Of a DNA stretch of 64,000 bases, positions 46,804 through 57,823 are shown piece after piece (the stretch's first letter is position 1; each line of letters opens with the position of its first letter). The notes beneath the pieces were generated by a model. The model saw only the letters and a list, made by a program, of their open reading frames with translations, made no database searches and had not been told where the DNA came from. This stretch comes from Prochlorococcus sp. AG-418-K17. Lineage in GTDB: Bacteria; Cyanobacteriota; Cyanobacteriia; PCC-6307; Cyanobiaceae. The position numbers were made by a program, and so were the translations under genes. The stretch covers positions 1 to 64,000 of the forward strand of contig QCMD01000002.1 in assembly GCA_003214055.1 (NCBI GenBank). Reading direction: 5' to 3'.

Positions 46804-47547
46804 TTATGAAAATTTTCGAATAACTTTATTATTTACATCAACATTTTTTATCCTTAGATTTGATTTATTCTTTAGGAATGATTTTTTTAAATGTTCAACT
46901 ATTTCATCATTTCTAAGGTCAAGATCTACTTTCGGTGGAGCTTCTTCTTTAAATAATTTGAACCACAAATCTTTTGAGGGATTTGTTTGAATCTCTCCAT
47001 GCTGAAGGAAGGCACCTTTTTTACGATATTGTGCACTCCCTATTCTTTTGAAACCATCCTGATCAACTAAATCAGAAACTAATGAAGTCCCGAAACAATT
47101 AGGTTTGATGCTTGATTTTTGTAAATTTCCATTTTTCAGTGTTAGACCTAATTCTTTAAAACTTTTAATTAACCAATCGTTAACCATTTTATAACTAAGG
47201 ATTTTGTAGTAGGTTTTTTTAAATGTTATGGCATATGTTATTCCACCTGAATGCAAAACAGCTCCCCCTCCAGAAGGACGTCTTACAATGTTAATCTCCT
47301 CATTAAATAATAGTTTTTCCCAATGGCTAGGGATCTCCTTTTGGTGATAACCAATTGAAAGCCAATCCCCAGCCCAATAGTAGAATCTCAATGTGAGGAT
47401 TATTTCTGGATTCGAAATTGTCTGATCTAAAGAATTTAAATCTAAAGCCATTTGTTCAAATCCAGTTAAATTACTTGTTGAAAAAATTAAAGCTTGATTT
47501 TCTATTCCCAAAATTAATTGTGTATGTCTTTTTATGATAATTTTCAA
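46804..47547 (-). CDS. Lipoate-protein ligase A / octanoyltransferase-like protein
   Basis: 247 residues. The RRPSGGGAVLHSGGITYAITF motif (cofactor-binding RRxxGGGxVxH) near residue 85 and the central GTSLVSDLVDQDGFKRIGSAQYRKK segment define the BPL/LplA/LipB superfamily. It may ligate lipoate or transfer octanoyl groups for the pyruvate dehydrogenase and glycine cleavage systems. It lacks the long C-terminal domain of E. coli LplA, so an octanoyltransferase of LipM type is equally possible. Confidence 0.8.
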   Translation of the reverse strand: MKIIIKRHTQLILGIENQALIFSTSNLTGFEQMALDLNSLDQTISNPEIILTLRFYYWAGDWLSIGYHQKEIPSHWEKLLFNEEINIVRRPSGGGAVLHSGGITYAITFKKTYYKILSYKMVNDWLIKSFKELGLTLKNGNLQKSSIKPNCFGTSLVSDLVDQDGFKRIGSAQYRKKGAFLQHGEIQTNPSKDLWFKLFKEEAPPKVDLDLRNDEIVEHLKKSFLKNKSNLRIKNVDVNNKVIRKFS

Positions 47548-47648
47548 TAAATTTTTTCTTTCAATTTATTAATTACGTAACATCATTTTGTAATAGTGTG
47601 TCAAATCCCCTCTTTTAGGTGGAGAATATAAGAAATCTTTTTTTTAAC

Positions 47649-47753
47649 ATGGAGCCAACTCAAACAATAAATTTAATTGCACTAAGCCTCATAGTAGTTA
47701 TTCATGCGGGAGTTTTAGCATTAAGGCTAGGAATAAGTTTAGGTAGAAACTAA
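47649..47753 (+). CDS. psaM: Photosystem I subunit XII (PsaM)
   Basis: 34 residues from ATG 47649 to the stop at 47751-47753. A short N-terminus ([12 protein letters not shown]) and one transmembrane helix ([16 protein letters not shown]) ending SLGRN match PsaM in length and sequence. PsaM sits near the trimer contact of photosystem I. It lies between the lipoate-ligase-like gene and a small membrane protein gene, well away from other psa genes. Confidence 0.95.
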   Translation: MEPTQTINLIALSLIVVIHAGVLALRLGISLGRN

Positions 47754-47837
47754 AATATATTAGAAAATATCTATATTTAAGGTAAAATTATAATTAAAGC
47801 TGAACTGAATTATTCAGTAAAATACCGATAAGTAAAT

Positions 47838-48185
47838 TTGTCCAAATCTTTTTTAAAAAATAGTATTTACCTTAAAAAAGATTTAGGGTCTACACTTAAA
47901 TTTAAGCAACAGAAACAGGAAAATTTTGTGACACAAGTTTTTTTAATTATAAAAATTTGCTTTTCTGTTCTAGCAATAATAAGTTTGGTTAAACTAGGCT
48001 ACAGTTCCAAAATTAGGTTAACCAGATTAAGGGAAATTAAAGACTCTTTATCATATGAAAAATATCGATTCGATGTTTTGTCAACTAGGTTCGATGATTT
48101 ATTTTCTCCTGATGGTGAGCAAAGATTTATGAAGGATCAGGATCAAATAATTTCTAGGGACATTATCAGAGTAATATGGCGATGA
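47838..48185 (+). CDS. Conserved single-pass membrane protein of unknown function
   Basis: 115 residues from TTG 47838. A basic N-terminal third, one transmembrane helix at about 34-52 (VFLIIKICFSVLAIISLVK), a short helical heptad-like stretch (RLTRLREIKDSLSYEKYRFDVLSTRFDDL) and a C-terminus reading SRDIIRVIWR. The layout resembles FtsB/FtsL-type bitopic coiled-coil proteins, but I have no family match. The strongly patterned C-terminus and psaM-por neighbourhood suggest a conserved cyanobacterial gene. Confidence 0.65.
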   Translation: MSKSFLKNSIYLKKDLGSTLKFKQQKQENFVTQVFLIIKICFSVLAIISLVKLGYSSKIRLTRLREIKDSLSYEKYRFDVLSTRFDDLFSPDGEQRFMKDQDQIISRDIIRVIWR

Positions 48186-48240
48186 TAAGGTTGATCTAGA
48201 AATTATCTTACTTATCATTTTTTTTATTAAATTTTTTCTA

Positions 48241-49245
48241 GTGAGAAAGAACATTAAGGGCTTAGTCCTAATAACAGGAACAACTTCAGGAATTGGATTA
48301 AATACTCTAAAACCTCTTTTAAGATTTGGATGGGAAGTTATAGCTGTTAATCGGTCAAATAAAAGAGCGATAACAATATCTAAGGATTTTTTGACAAAAG
48401 ATGAAATCAAAAATGTTCACTTTATTGAAATGGATCTTGCTAACTTAGACGATGTAAGAAAAGCTTGCGATGAAATATTGGAGAGATTTCAAAAACCAAT
48501 AAATTCTATTATTTGTAATGCAGCAGTTTATAAGCCAAGACTAAAGAGACCTGAAAGATCACCACAGGGCTTCGAAAACTCCATGGCGGTAAATCATTTT
48601 GGCCATTTTCTAATGATCAACAAGCTTATGGAGAATGTTTTATCTTCAGAAAGAGAAATTGTCTTAAATGGTAAATCTACTTTATTCAAGCCAAGAATTA
48701 CAATATTGGGTACTGTCACAGCGAATTATTCAGAACTTGGAGGGAGAATCCCTATTCCTGCCCCAGCTGATTTAGGTGATTTATCTGGATTTAAAAATGG
48801 TTTTTTATCTCCAATAAGTATGGCGAATGGAAAGAAATTCAAACCTGGTAAGGCTTATAAAGATAGTAAGCTTTGCAATATGGTAACCGTTCAGGAATTA
48901 TCAAAAAGGTATCCTGCAGAGAAAATTATTGTTAATTCTCTTTATCCTGGATGTATTGCTGACACGAATCTCTTTAGAGATACCCCTTGGTTATTTAGAG
49001 TTCTTTTCCCGATATTTCAAAAATTCATAACAGGTGGATATGTTTCACAAAGAGTGGCAGGAGAGAGAGTCGCTCAAGTGGCAACCCATAAAGAATATGC
49101 TAAATCATCAGTTCATTGGAGCTGGGGTAATCGTCAAAAAACTGGAAGAAAAGCTTTTGCTCAAAAGTTGTCAAAAAGAATAATTGATACTAAGACTTCT
49201 CAACTAACTTATGATCTAACAAAAAAATTGGTTGGATTAAATTAA
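48241..49245 (+). CDS. por: Light-dependent protochlorophyllide reductase (LPOR)
   Basis: 334 residues from GTG 48241. NADPH motif TGTTSGIGLNTLKPLL, NAAVYKP, the LPOR-specific region following VNHFGHFLMINKLM, and the active-site YKDSKLCNM with Tyr and Lys. The C-terminal SVHWSWGNRQKTGRKAFAQ is typical. It reduces protochlorophyllide in the light. It is convergent with chlL 6 nt away, so light-dependent and dark-operative reductases share a locus. Confidence 0.97.
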   Translation: MRKNIKGLVLITGTTSGIGLNTLKPLLRFGWEVIAVNRSNKRAITISKDFLTKDEIKNVHFIEMDLANLDDVRKACDEILERFQKPINSIICNAAVYKPRLKRPERSPQGFENSMAVNHFGHFLMINKLMENVLSSEREIVLNGKSTLFKPRITILGTVTANYSELGGRIPIPAPADLGDLSGFKNGFLSPISMANGKKFKPGKAYKDSKLCNMVTVQELSKRYPAEKIIVNSLYPGCIADTNLFRDTPWLFRVLFPIFQKFITGGYVSQRVAGERVAQVATHKEYAKSSVHWSWGNRQKTGRKAFAQKLSKRIIDTKTSQLTYDLTKKLVGLN

Positions 49246-49251
49246 TCTAAA

Positions 49252-50139
<888 letters not shown>

Positions 50140-50176
50140 TTAAAGCTTAAAACACATTATTATTTATATTCTTGCA

Positions 50177-50188
50177 GTGTAAATACAC
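50177..50188. promoter_or_regulatory. Palindrome GTGTAAATACAC upstream of chlL
   Basis: A perfect dyad (gtgta-aa-tacac) 38 nt before the chlL start. It could be an operator for a dimeric regulator or part of a 5' leader hairpin. No known cyanobacterial site (NtcA, LexA) matches closely. Confidence 0.3.
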
Positions 50189-50283
50189 ATGAAATATGTT
50201 TCTAAACAAATATGTATCTAATTGTATTAAAAGTGGAAAATATGTTCTTATAACTGAATTTTTAGGATTAAATCTATTAGATT

Positions 50284-50301
50284 ATGAGTGAAAATACTCA
50301 T
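50284..50301 (-). terminator. Hairpin just after chlB
   Basis: atgagt (50284-50289) and actcat (50296-50301) form a 6-bp perfect stem with a 6-nt loop, 28 nt past the chlB stop on the transcribed strand. No strong T-run follows, so it is a possible pause or processing site and not a sure terminator. Confidence 0.4.
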
Positions 50302-50328
50302 GACTTAATAATAGTTTATTAGTAAAAA

Positions 50329-51900
50329 TTAACTGAAATATGCTTTGGCATCGTAAAGAGTCTCATCGCTTATCTCTGGAATTCCTTTCAAGATTGCGTA
50401 TTTTTCAGTATTTGTTTTGACTTTACCTCTTACAAAAAATGGAACTTTTGTTAATTCAGCTCTACCCGATTCAGTCCAGATAATTCCTTCTTTAATATTA
50501 TTTTCTTTTTTTTCGTCAGACTTTAAAAAGTCCTTTGTATTTGTCGCTGTATGTCCTAAATGGCTTTGATGGCCATCAACAAATTCAAAGTCATGTTTGA
50601 ACATATCAATAAGATGCTCTTCTAAGCCCATCATTAACGGATGTACCCAGTCATCAAAAATCACATTAGCCCCTTCCCATCCCATTTGTGGGCTGTATCT
50701 TGCAGGAACATCTTGAACATGCATAGGAGTACTAATTACTGAGCATGGAATGCCGAGTCTTTTTGCACTATGCCTTTCCATTTGAGTCCCTAAAACTAGT
50801 TCAGGGGCGGCTTTTCTCATTGCATCTTCTACTTCTAGATAATTGTTGGTTATCAGAGCTTCTACATTTAGAGCTTTTGCAGTAGCTCTTACATGCCTCG
50901 CCATTTCCCTGCTATATGTTCCAAGACCCACTACCTCAAAACCCAATTCTTCCTTAGCAATTTTGGCTGCTGCAATTGCATGTGTTCCATCACCAAAAAT
51001 AAAAACTCTTTTACCAGTTAGATAATTTGAGTCAACTGATTTTGAGTACCAAGGAAGTTTTGATTTATTTTCTAGTTCTTTATGATTTGTCAAAGGAAGA
51101 TCTAATTTCTTATGAACTTCATTTACAAATTCAATAGTATTTTTTATTCCAATAGGAACAGTATCTGTATATTCCATTCCGAAGTTACGACTAAGCCACT
51201 CACATGAGGTTTCAGCAATTTCTTTATAAAGACAGATATTTATTTCAGCATCAATTAGCCTTTCAATATCATCAGGACTAGCACCTAATGGAGCAACAAC
51301 GTTTGTATCAATACCTTGTTCTGAAAGTATACGTTGGATTTCGATAACATCATCCCTACATCTAAATCCCAACAATGAGGGGCCAAGTATATTGACTTTT
51401 GGTCTTCTACCTAATTCCTTCCACCTGAGGGGATTTATTTTATCTGAAGAACTAACTTTATCTTTTAAAAGGGTTCTTGTTAATTGATAAAAGGTTTCTG
51501 AAGCACCCCAATTTTCTTTCTTGCTATAAGCAGGTAATTCAAGATTAACAATTGGCATATCGAAGCCCATCCCTTTTGCGAGGGCACCAGGTTGGTCTTG
51601 GATTAGTTCTGCTGTACAACTTTCTCCAACTAAAAGAGTTTTTGGTCTAAATCTTTCTACCGCTTCCTTAATATTTTTCTTCACTAATTCTGCTGTATCT
51701 CCGCCTAGATCTCTAGCCTGAAAAGTTGTATATGTAACTGGGGGCCTTTGCCCCCTCCTTTCAATCATTGTAAAAAGAAGATCTGCATAAGTATCTCCTT
51801 GAGGGGCATGAAGCACGTAATGTATATCTTTCATTGAGGAGGCAATTCTCATAGCACCAACATGTGGCGGTCCTTCATAAGTCCATAGAGTTAATTCCAT
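50329..51900 (-). CDS. chlB: Dark-operative protochlorophyllide reductase subunit ChlB
   Basis: 523 residues. [20 protein letters not shown] is the conserved ChlB start. [22 protein letters not shown] [13 protein letters not shown], and the C-terminal small helical domain ([21 protein letters not shown]) are typical. With ChlN it holds the NB-type cluster and reduces the protochlorophyllide D ring in the dark. It lies 6 nt downstream of chlN on the same strand. Confidence 0.98.
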   Translation of the reverse strand: MELTLWTYEGPPHVGAMRIASSMKDIHYVLHAPQGDTYADLLFTMIERRGQRPPVTYTTFQARDLGGDTAELVKKNIKEAVERFRPKTLLVGESCTAELIQDQPGALAKGMGFDMPIVNLELPAYSKKENWGASETFYQLTRTLLKDKVSSSDKINPLRWKELGRRPKVNILGPSLLGFRCRDDVIEIQRILSEQGIDTNVVAPLGASPDDIERLIDAEINICLYKEIAETSCEWLSRNFGMEYTDTVPIGIKNTIEFVNEVHKKLDLPLTNHKELENKSKLPWYSKSVDSNYLTGKRVFIFGDGTHAIAAAKIAKEELGFEVVGLGTYSREMARHVRATAKALNVEALITNNYLEVEDAMRKAAPELVLGTQMERHSAKRLGIPCSVISTPMHVQDVPARYSPQMGWEGANVIFDDWVHPLMMGLEEHLIDMFKHDFEFVDGHQSHLGHTATNTKDFLKSDEKKENNIKEGIIWTESGRAELTKVPFFVRGKVKTNTEKYAILKGIPEISDETLYDAKAYFS

Positions 51901-51906
51901 AGTTTT

Positions 51907-53172
<1,266 letters not shown>

Positions 53173-53320
53173 TCAAGAGCTTATATTTTAAGCTTGCATA
53201 AACTTTTAATTTTAAGAAAGTAATTAATAAGTTCTCTTACAAAATGAAAACATTTAAAAAACTTATATGAATGTTTAAATACTTAAATGAGAATTATGAA
53301 AATTATTTTCTGGTCATATT

Positions 53321-53689
53321 CTAATTTCTGTAAAAGGAATTTCCTTGACTTGTTTTTGAGAGCTTCCATACATTTCTAGCTATTTTCGTAGCTAATAATC
53401 CTGCTCTTTCTAACTTAGATTTTCCTGGCTTAGCTCCAATTAAAGCTGTTACTTCTGATGTGGTTAAAGGTGCTCCAGTATTAATAGCTAATTGGGTTAA
53501 CTCCAATCTATCCCTAAGGTTCTTAAGATTTACTTTCTCAATTTTATCTTCTTCTAACCAACTAAAAGATGGGTCTTTCTGAGATAGTTTTTGCATCAAG
53601 CTTAGGCTAACCAATCCAAGAGTTTGATCAGGAGTTAATTCTTTTTCAGTACCAGAAACATTTGGTTCTTTTTTTTGAGAGGTTCCCAT
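53321..53689 (-). CDS. Conserved marine picocyanobacterial protein near the carboxysome locus, unknown function
   Basis: 122 residues. A polar N-terminus (GTSQKKEPNVSGTEKEL) precedes helical segments and a middle region with LTTSEVTALIGAKPGKSKLERAG that looks like a helix-turn-helix or small helical DNA/protein-binding unit. I cannot name a family. It is divergent from csoS1D across 97 nt, so shared regulation with the carboxysome locus is possible. Confidence 0.65.
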   Translation of the reverse strand: MGTSQKKEPNVSGTEKELTPDQTLGLVSLSLMQKLSQKDPSFSWLEEDKIEKVNLKNLRDRLELTQLAINTGAPLTTSEVTALIGAKPGKSKLERAGLLATKIARNVWKLSKTSQGNSFYRN

Positions 53690-53786
53690 AAAAATGCATA
53701 TCTTTTACTTGAAGTTATCGTTTTGTGGTAAGCATGCAAGTAAATTTAATAGAAAAAAAGAACCATAATCCGTTATAGTCGCCTCA

Positions 53787-54557
53787 ATGGAACCAACTTC
53801 TAGCTTAAACAGAGGGGAACGAAAAAAAGGGAGTTCTCTAGTCACAGGATCTGAGGTGCAATCTCAGGCCAGTGGTGCTAGCTGTTTTATTACTACTGAT
53901 TCAGAAAAGTCTCTCGTATCCAGACAAGCAAGTCAAGTTGAGCAAATTGAGTTAAGAACATATGTTTTTTTAGATTCTTTGCAACCACAATTAGCCGCAT
54001 ATATGGGAACTGTCAGTAGAGGTTTTTTACCTATTCCTGGTGATTCATGTCTGTGGATGGAAGTTTCACCCGGGATGGCTGTTCATAGAGTCACTGATAT
54101 TGCACTAAAAGCAAGTAATGTAAGGCTTGGTCAGATGATTGTTGAAAGAGCATTTGGATCTCTTGCTCTTTACCATAAAGATCAAAGTACGGTTTTACAT
54201 TCTGGAGATGTTGTTTTAGATGCTATTGGTAGTGAAGTTCGAAAAAGAACAAAACCTGCAACGAGTTGGACTGAAGTTATTCGAGCAATCACTCCGGATC
54301 ATGCAGTTTTAATAAATAGGCAAAACAGAAGTGGATCAATGATTCAATCTGGAATGAGCATGTTTATATTAGAAACTGAACCAGCTGGTTATGTTTTAAA
54401 AGCAGCCAATGAAGCTGAAAAAGCATCTAATATAACTGTTGTTGATGTTAAGGCTGTTGGAGCTTTTGGTAGATTAACTCTTGCCGGTAAAGAAGGGGAT
54501 GTAGAAGAGGCTGCAGCGGCTGCTATAAGAGCAATTGAAGAAATTTCAAATTATTGA
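53787..54557 (+). CDS. csoS1D: Tandem-BMC carboxysome shell protein CsoS1D
   Basis: 256 residues. A polar N-terminal tail (~50 residues) precedes two fused BMC domains (about 52-150 and 155-250). The first has [20 protein letters not shown]. The second ends with [31 protein letters not shown], the BMC helix. CsoS1D forms pseudohexamer trimers with a large gated pore, thought to pass RuBP/3-PGA. It stands apart from the main operon, with rdgB between on the opposite strand. Confidence 0.95.
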   Translation: MEPTSSLNRGERKKGSSLVTGSEVQSQASGASCFITTDSEKSLVSRQASQVEQIELRTYVFLDSLQPQLAAYMGTVSRGFLPIPGDSCLWMEVSPGMAVHRVTDIALKASNVRLGQMIVERAFGSLALYHKDQSTVLHSGDVVLDAIGSEVRKRTKPATSWTEVIRAITPDHAVLINRQNRSGSMIQSGMSMFILETEPAGYVLKAANEAEKASNITVVDVKAVGAFGRLTLAGKEGDVEEAAAAAIRAIEEISNY

Positions 54558-54559
54558 GA

Positions 54560-54607
54560 ATTTTTAACTTAAACCTTTTTTAACTTAAACCTTTTTTAAC
54601 TTAAACC
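54560..54607. repeat. Three 16-bp tandem copies between csoS1D and rdgB
   Basis: The unit ttttttaacttaaacc recurs three times, with the first copy one base shorter in its T-run. The third copy runs into the end of rdgB, so the rdgB stop and its flanks have been copied out. It probably arose by slippage, and may serve as a two-way terminator. Confidence 0.85.
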
Positions 54608-55180
54608 TATCTCTTTTTTTAAAAAAGGTGACATAATTTTTGCAGCTTTACCTCTACTACCTAATTTATTTAGTTGTGATTTTGAGAGCTCACCGTAAAC
54701 ACAATTAGCTTCTTTAACCCAAAAAATAGATTCGAATTCCCCATTTGGGTATTTGGGGTTCTTAAGAATTTCTCCCCAGCATATTCCTGTTGTATCTTTA
54801 ACCAAGTTCCCTGAGGGATCGCACAAAACCATGCAGCTTATAAATCTTGCACTTCTATAAGGACTATCAGAAAGTTCATTAATTAGTTTTTTAATTTTCT
54901 CATCACTATTTTTGGCATATCGAGCAGAATAAATTCCTGGTCGATTATCTAAAACATCTACTTCCAGACCCGAGTCATCAGCTAATGCCCAAGTTTTTGT
55001 CTCTAGAGAAGCTGCCTTGGCTTTAAGTAGTGCATTCTCAAAATATGTTTTCCCAGTTTCTTCGACATTTAAATATACTGGTTGCTTCTCAACTTTTAAA
55101 GACAAAACATCCAGCATCTCTGAAATTTCAGATACCTTTTTTTGATTGCCACTCGCAATAGTTAGAACTGGAAGGTTCAA
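54596..55180 (-). CDS. rdgB: XTP/dITP diphosphatase (RdgB/HAM1)
   Basis: 194 residues. TIASGNQKKVSEI at the start (SxNxxK), ALADDSGLEVDVLDNRPGIYSARYA and the C-terminal LNKLGSRGKAAK (usual SHRxxA region replaced by SRGKAA) mark the family. It removes deaminated purine nucleotides before they enter DNA. The replacement of His in SHR is notable but not necessarily inactivating. It is transcribed leftward from the same spacer that holds the csoS1 promoter. Confidence 0.92.
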   Translation of the reverse strand: MNLPVLTIASGNQKKVSEISEMLDVLSLKVEKQPVYLNVEETGKTYFENALLKAKAASLETKTWALADDSGLEVDVLDNRPGIYSARYAKNSDEKIKKLINELSDSPYRSARFISCMVLCDPSGNLVKDTTGICWGEILKNPKYPNGEFESIFWVKEANCVYGELSKSQLNKLGSRGKAAKIMSPFLKKEIGLS

Positions 55181-55508
55181 AATTAAGTAAAAAATTTATT
55201 GTGAATATTATCTTACTTTAAAGCTTGATACGGAGACAGGAAAGGTTGAACATTCCACACCTGTATAGACAGGGCCTGTCTCGTACGGAAATAACATAAT
55301 GTAAATTTTTTATTAACACAACAGTATGTTTTGATGCACTAACTAATTTGCATAAGTATTGACATATCAATAGTAGCAAGGGTGATAAGTTTAACTTATG
55401 AATCATAGAAAAAACATTAATGGAGATTTTATCGAAAACGCTTGACTTATAAGTACCTAATGAAGCATTGTTCCAATTGAACATTCCACATTTAGTATTT
55501 AGTAGACA
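55181..55508. promoter_or_regulatory. Divergent rdgB-csoS1 control region
   Basis: 328 nt without a convincing gene. It holds a palindrome agacagg-g-cctgtct (55267-55281), an overlapping 8-bp pairing gagacagg/cctgtctc (55233-55240 with 55275-55282) and an alternative hairpin acagg/cctgt (55236-55240, 55260-55264). Two copies of ttgaacattccaca are present at 55246-55259 and 55477-55490. One copy would sit in the hairpin loop and the other ends 18 nt before the csoS1 ATG. A TTGACA at 55359-55364 may be a -35 box. The region must drive the carboxysome operon, which is among the most strongly expressed in the cell. Confidence 0.6.
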
Positions 55509-55820
55509 ATGGCTACAGAAACAATGGGTATCGCTCTCGGCATGATCGAGACACGCGGACTTGTACCTGCAATCGAAGCAGCAGACGCAATGACAAAGGC
55601 AGCTGAAGTTCGCCTTATTGGTCGTGAATTCGTTGGTGGCGGTTATGTCACAGTATTAGTTAGAGGCGAAACAGGCGCAGTTAACGCAGCTGTAAGAGCT
55701 GGTGCTGATGCTTGTGAAAGAGTTGGTGACGGTTTAGTTGCAGCTCACATTATTGCTCGTCCTCATAGAGAAGTTGAACCTGCTCTAGGTAATGGTGAAT
55801 TTCTTGGTCAAAAGGACTAA
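55509..55820 (+). CDS. csoS1: Major carboxysome shell hexamer protein CsoS1
   Basis: 103 residues, one BMC domain. TMGIALGMIETRGLVPAIEA, the LIGREFVGGGYVTVLVRGETGAV core and GLVAAHIIARPHREVEPALG are typical of CsoS1A/C. Hexamers tile the shell facets and the central pore passes bicarbonate. Base composition is visibly higher in GC than the spacers, as expected for a highly expressed gene. Only one such gene is seen here, where H. neapolitanus has three. Confidence 0.98.
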   Translation: MATETMGIALGMIETRGLVPAIEAADAMTKAAEVRLIGREFVGGGYVTVLVRGETGAVNAAVRAGADACERVGDGLVAAHIIARPHREVEPALGNGEFLGQKD

Positions 55821-55829
55821 TTAAGTAAA

Positions 55830-55849
55830 GCAAGATTTATAAATTTTGC
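55830..55849 (+). other. Hairpin in the csoS1-cbbL spacer
   Basis: gcaagattta (55830-55839) and taaattttgc (55840-55849) are complementary over 10 bp with one G-U pair, so an 8-bp stem with a 4-nt loop can form 9 nt after csoS1. It lacks a T-run; it may protect the csoS1 mRNA end or mark a processing site. Confidence 0.4.
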
Positions 55850-55889
55850 ACAATAATTATTTTCCCTACACAGACCTAAATTTATCCTT

Positions 55890-57305
55890 ATGAGTAAGAA
55901 GTATGATGCAGGGGTAAAGGAGTACAGAGATACCTACTGGACTCCAGAATATGTACCCCTAGACACCGATTTACTAGCCTGTTTCAAATGCACAGGTCAG
56001 GAAGGTGTTCCAAGAGAAGAAGTTGCAGCAGCTGTTGCCGCCGAATCTTCAACAGGTACTTGGTCAACAGTTTGGTCCGAGTTACTTACAGACTTAGAAT
56101 TTTATAAGGGACGTTGTTATCGAATAGAAGACGTTCCTGGAGATCCTGAAGCTTTTTATGCTTTTATTGCATATCCTTTAGATCTTTTTGAAGAAGGCTC
56201 AATTACAAACGTATTAACATCTCTTGTAGGAAACGTTTTTGGATTTAAAGCTCTAAGACATCTTCGTCTAGAAGATATTAGATTCCCAATTGCCTTTATT
56301 AAAACTTGCGGTGGTCCACCTAATGGAATCGTAGTTGAAAGAGATCGACTCAACAAATACGGAAGACCTCTACTTGGTTGTACCATTAAACCTAAATTAG
56401 GATTATCTGGTAAAAATTATGGTCGAGTTGTATATGAATGTCTTAGAGGCGGTCTTGATTTAACTAAGGATGATGAGAATATTAATTCTCAACCATTCCA
56501 ACGTTGGAGAGAAAGATTTGAGTTTGTTGCAGAAGCAGTTAAGCTTGCTCAGCGAGAAACTGGAGAAGTTAAAGGTCACTATCTAAATTGTACTGCTAAC
56601 ACTCCTGAAGAACTCTATGAAAGAGCTGAATTTGCAAAAGAGCTAGATATGCCAATCATCATGCATGATTACATAACTGGTGGTTTCACTGCAAATACTG
56701 GATTAGCTAATTGGTGTCGTAAAAATGGCATGCTTCTGCATATTCATAGAGCTATGCATGCTGTAATTGATAGACATCCAAAGCATGGTATTCACTTCAG
56801 AGTTCTTGCCAAATGTTTGAGACTATCTGGAGGAGACCAATTACATACTGGAACCGTTGTTGGAAAACTAGAAGGAGATCGTCAAACAACTCTTGGTTAC
56901 ATTGACAACTTAAGAGAGTCATTTGTTCCTGAAGATAGATCAAGAGGTAACTTCTTTGATCAAGATTGGGGTTCAATGCCTGGAGTATTTGCTGTCGCAT
57001 CAGGTGGTATCCATGTTTGGCATATGCCTGCACTGCTAGCAATCTTTGGGGATGATTCCTGTCTTCAGTTCGGTGGAGGAACACATGGTCATCCATGGGG
57101 TTCAGCCGCTGGAGCTGCAGCTAACAGAGTTGCTTTAGAAGCTTGTGTAAAAGCCCGTAATGCTGGTCGCGAAATCGAAAAAGAGAGTAGAGACATTCTT
57201 ATGGAAGCTGCTAAGCATAGTCCTGAATTAGCTATTGCTCTAGAAACTTGGAAGGAAATTAAGTTTGAGTTTGACACTGTCGACAAGCTTGATGTTCAGG
57301 GTTAA
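55890..57305 (+). CDS. cbbL: Rubisco large subunit, form IA
   Basis: 471 residues. The active-site region [17 protein letters not shown] with the carbamylated lysine, [13 protein letters not shown], and [20 protein letters not shown] are present. [18 protein letters not shown] and the [10 protein letters not shown] loop complete the site. Sequence and carboxysome linkage are of form IA (proteobacterial type) and not the freshwater form IB. It fixes CO2 inside the alpha-carboxysome. Confidence 0.99.
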   Translation: MSKKYDAGVKEYRDTYWTPEYVPLDTDLLACFKCTGQEGVPREEVAAAVAAESSTGTWSTVWSELLTDLEFYKGRCYRIEDVPGDPEAFYAFIAYPLDLFEEGSITNVLTSLVGNVFGFKALRHLRLEDIRFPIAFIKTCGGPPNGIVVERDRLNKYGRPLLGCTIKPKLGLSGKNYGRVVYECLRGGLDLTKDDENINSQPFQRWRERFEFVAEAVKLAQRETGEVKGHYLNCTANTPEELYERAEFAKELDMPIIMHDYITGGFTANTGLANWCRKNGMLLHIHRAMHAVIDRHPKHGIHFRVLAKCLRLSGGDQLHTGTVVGKLEGDRQTTLGYIDNLRESFVPEDRSRGNFFDQDWGSMPGVFAVASGGIHVWHMPALLAIFGDDSCLQFGGGTHGHPWGSAAGAAANRVALEACVKARNAGREIEKESRDILMEAAKHSPELAIALETWKEIKFEFDTVDKLDVQG

Positions 57306-57319
57306 CTCAAGTTTCTAAA

Positions 57320-57349
57320 TTGAGGAGATTTATTCTCCTCAAATTTTTT
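57320..57349 (+). terminator. Terminator-like hairpin between cbbL and cbbS
   Basis: ttgaggaga (57320-57328) pairs with tctcctcaa (57334-57342) around a 5-nt loop, followed by six T. A 9-bp stem plus T-run is the classic factor-independent form. Because cbbS must still be made, it probably ends only part of the transcripts or stabilises the cbbL mRNA. Confidence 0.65.
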
Positions 57350-57395
57350 AAAATCTCGTTTTTTACGAGTAATTACATTCACATTTTGATTAATT

Positions 57396-57737
57396 ATGCC
57401 TTTCCAGAGCACAGTAAGCGACTATCAAACAGTTGCAACCCTGGAAACATTCGGTTTCTTACCACCGATGACCCAGGAAGAAATATATGACCAAATTGCC
57501 TACATAATTGCTCAAGGTTGGAGTCCAGTTATTGAGCATGTTCATCCAAGTGGATGTATGCAAACTTATTGGTCTTATTGGAAACTCCCATTCTTTGGAG
57601 AAAAAGATCTTAACTTGATCGTGAGCGAATTAGAGGCATGCCATAGAGCATACCCTGATCATCATGTAAGAATCATCGGATACGATGCTTACACTCAAAG
57701 TCAAGGAACAGCTTTTGTTGTTTTCCAAGGACGTTAA
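57396..57737 (+). CDS. cbbS: Rubisco small subunit, form IA
   Basis: 113 residues. ETFGFLPPMTQEEIYDQIAYII, WTMWKLP-type YWSYWKLPFFG, and the C-terminal VRIIGYDAYTQSQGTAFVVF are typical of form IA CbbS. Eight copies cap the L8 core. It lies between two terminator-like hairpins. Confidence 0.99.
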   Translation: MPFQSTVSDYQTVATLETFGFLPPMTQEEIYDQIAYIIAQGWSPVIEHVHPSGCMQTYWSYWKLPFFGEKDLNLIVSELEACHRAYPDHHVRIIGYDAYTQSQGTAFVVFQGR

Positions 57738-57758
57738 AGCTACTTATCGTAGTAAATA

Positions 57759-57800
57759 ACTTTCTCCATAAGAACTTAATTTTTTGGAGAAAGTCTTTTT
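57759..57800 (+). terminator. Terminator-like hairpin between cbbS and csoS2
   Basis: actttctcc (57759-57767) pairs with ggagaaagt (57786-57794) over 9 bp with an 18-nt loop, followed by cttttt. It fits partial termination after cbbS, so that csoS2 and later genes are made in smaller amounts than Rubisco. Confidence 0.6.
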
Positions 57801-57823
57801 AAAAAGTTTCACAATTGAAGGTT

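Noticed and set aside
55218..55484. 88-codon ORF on the minus strand upstream of csoS1
   Set aside because: It spans the control region, crosses the palindrome and both copies' neighbourhood of the repeated 14-mer, and has no protein-like pattern or neighbour support.
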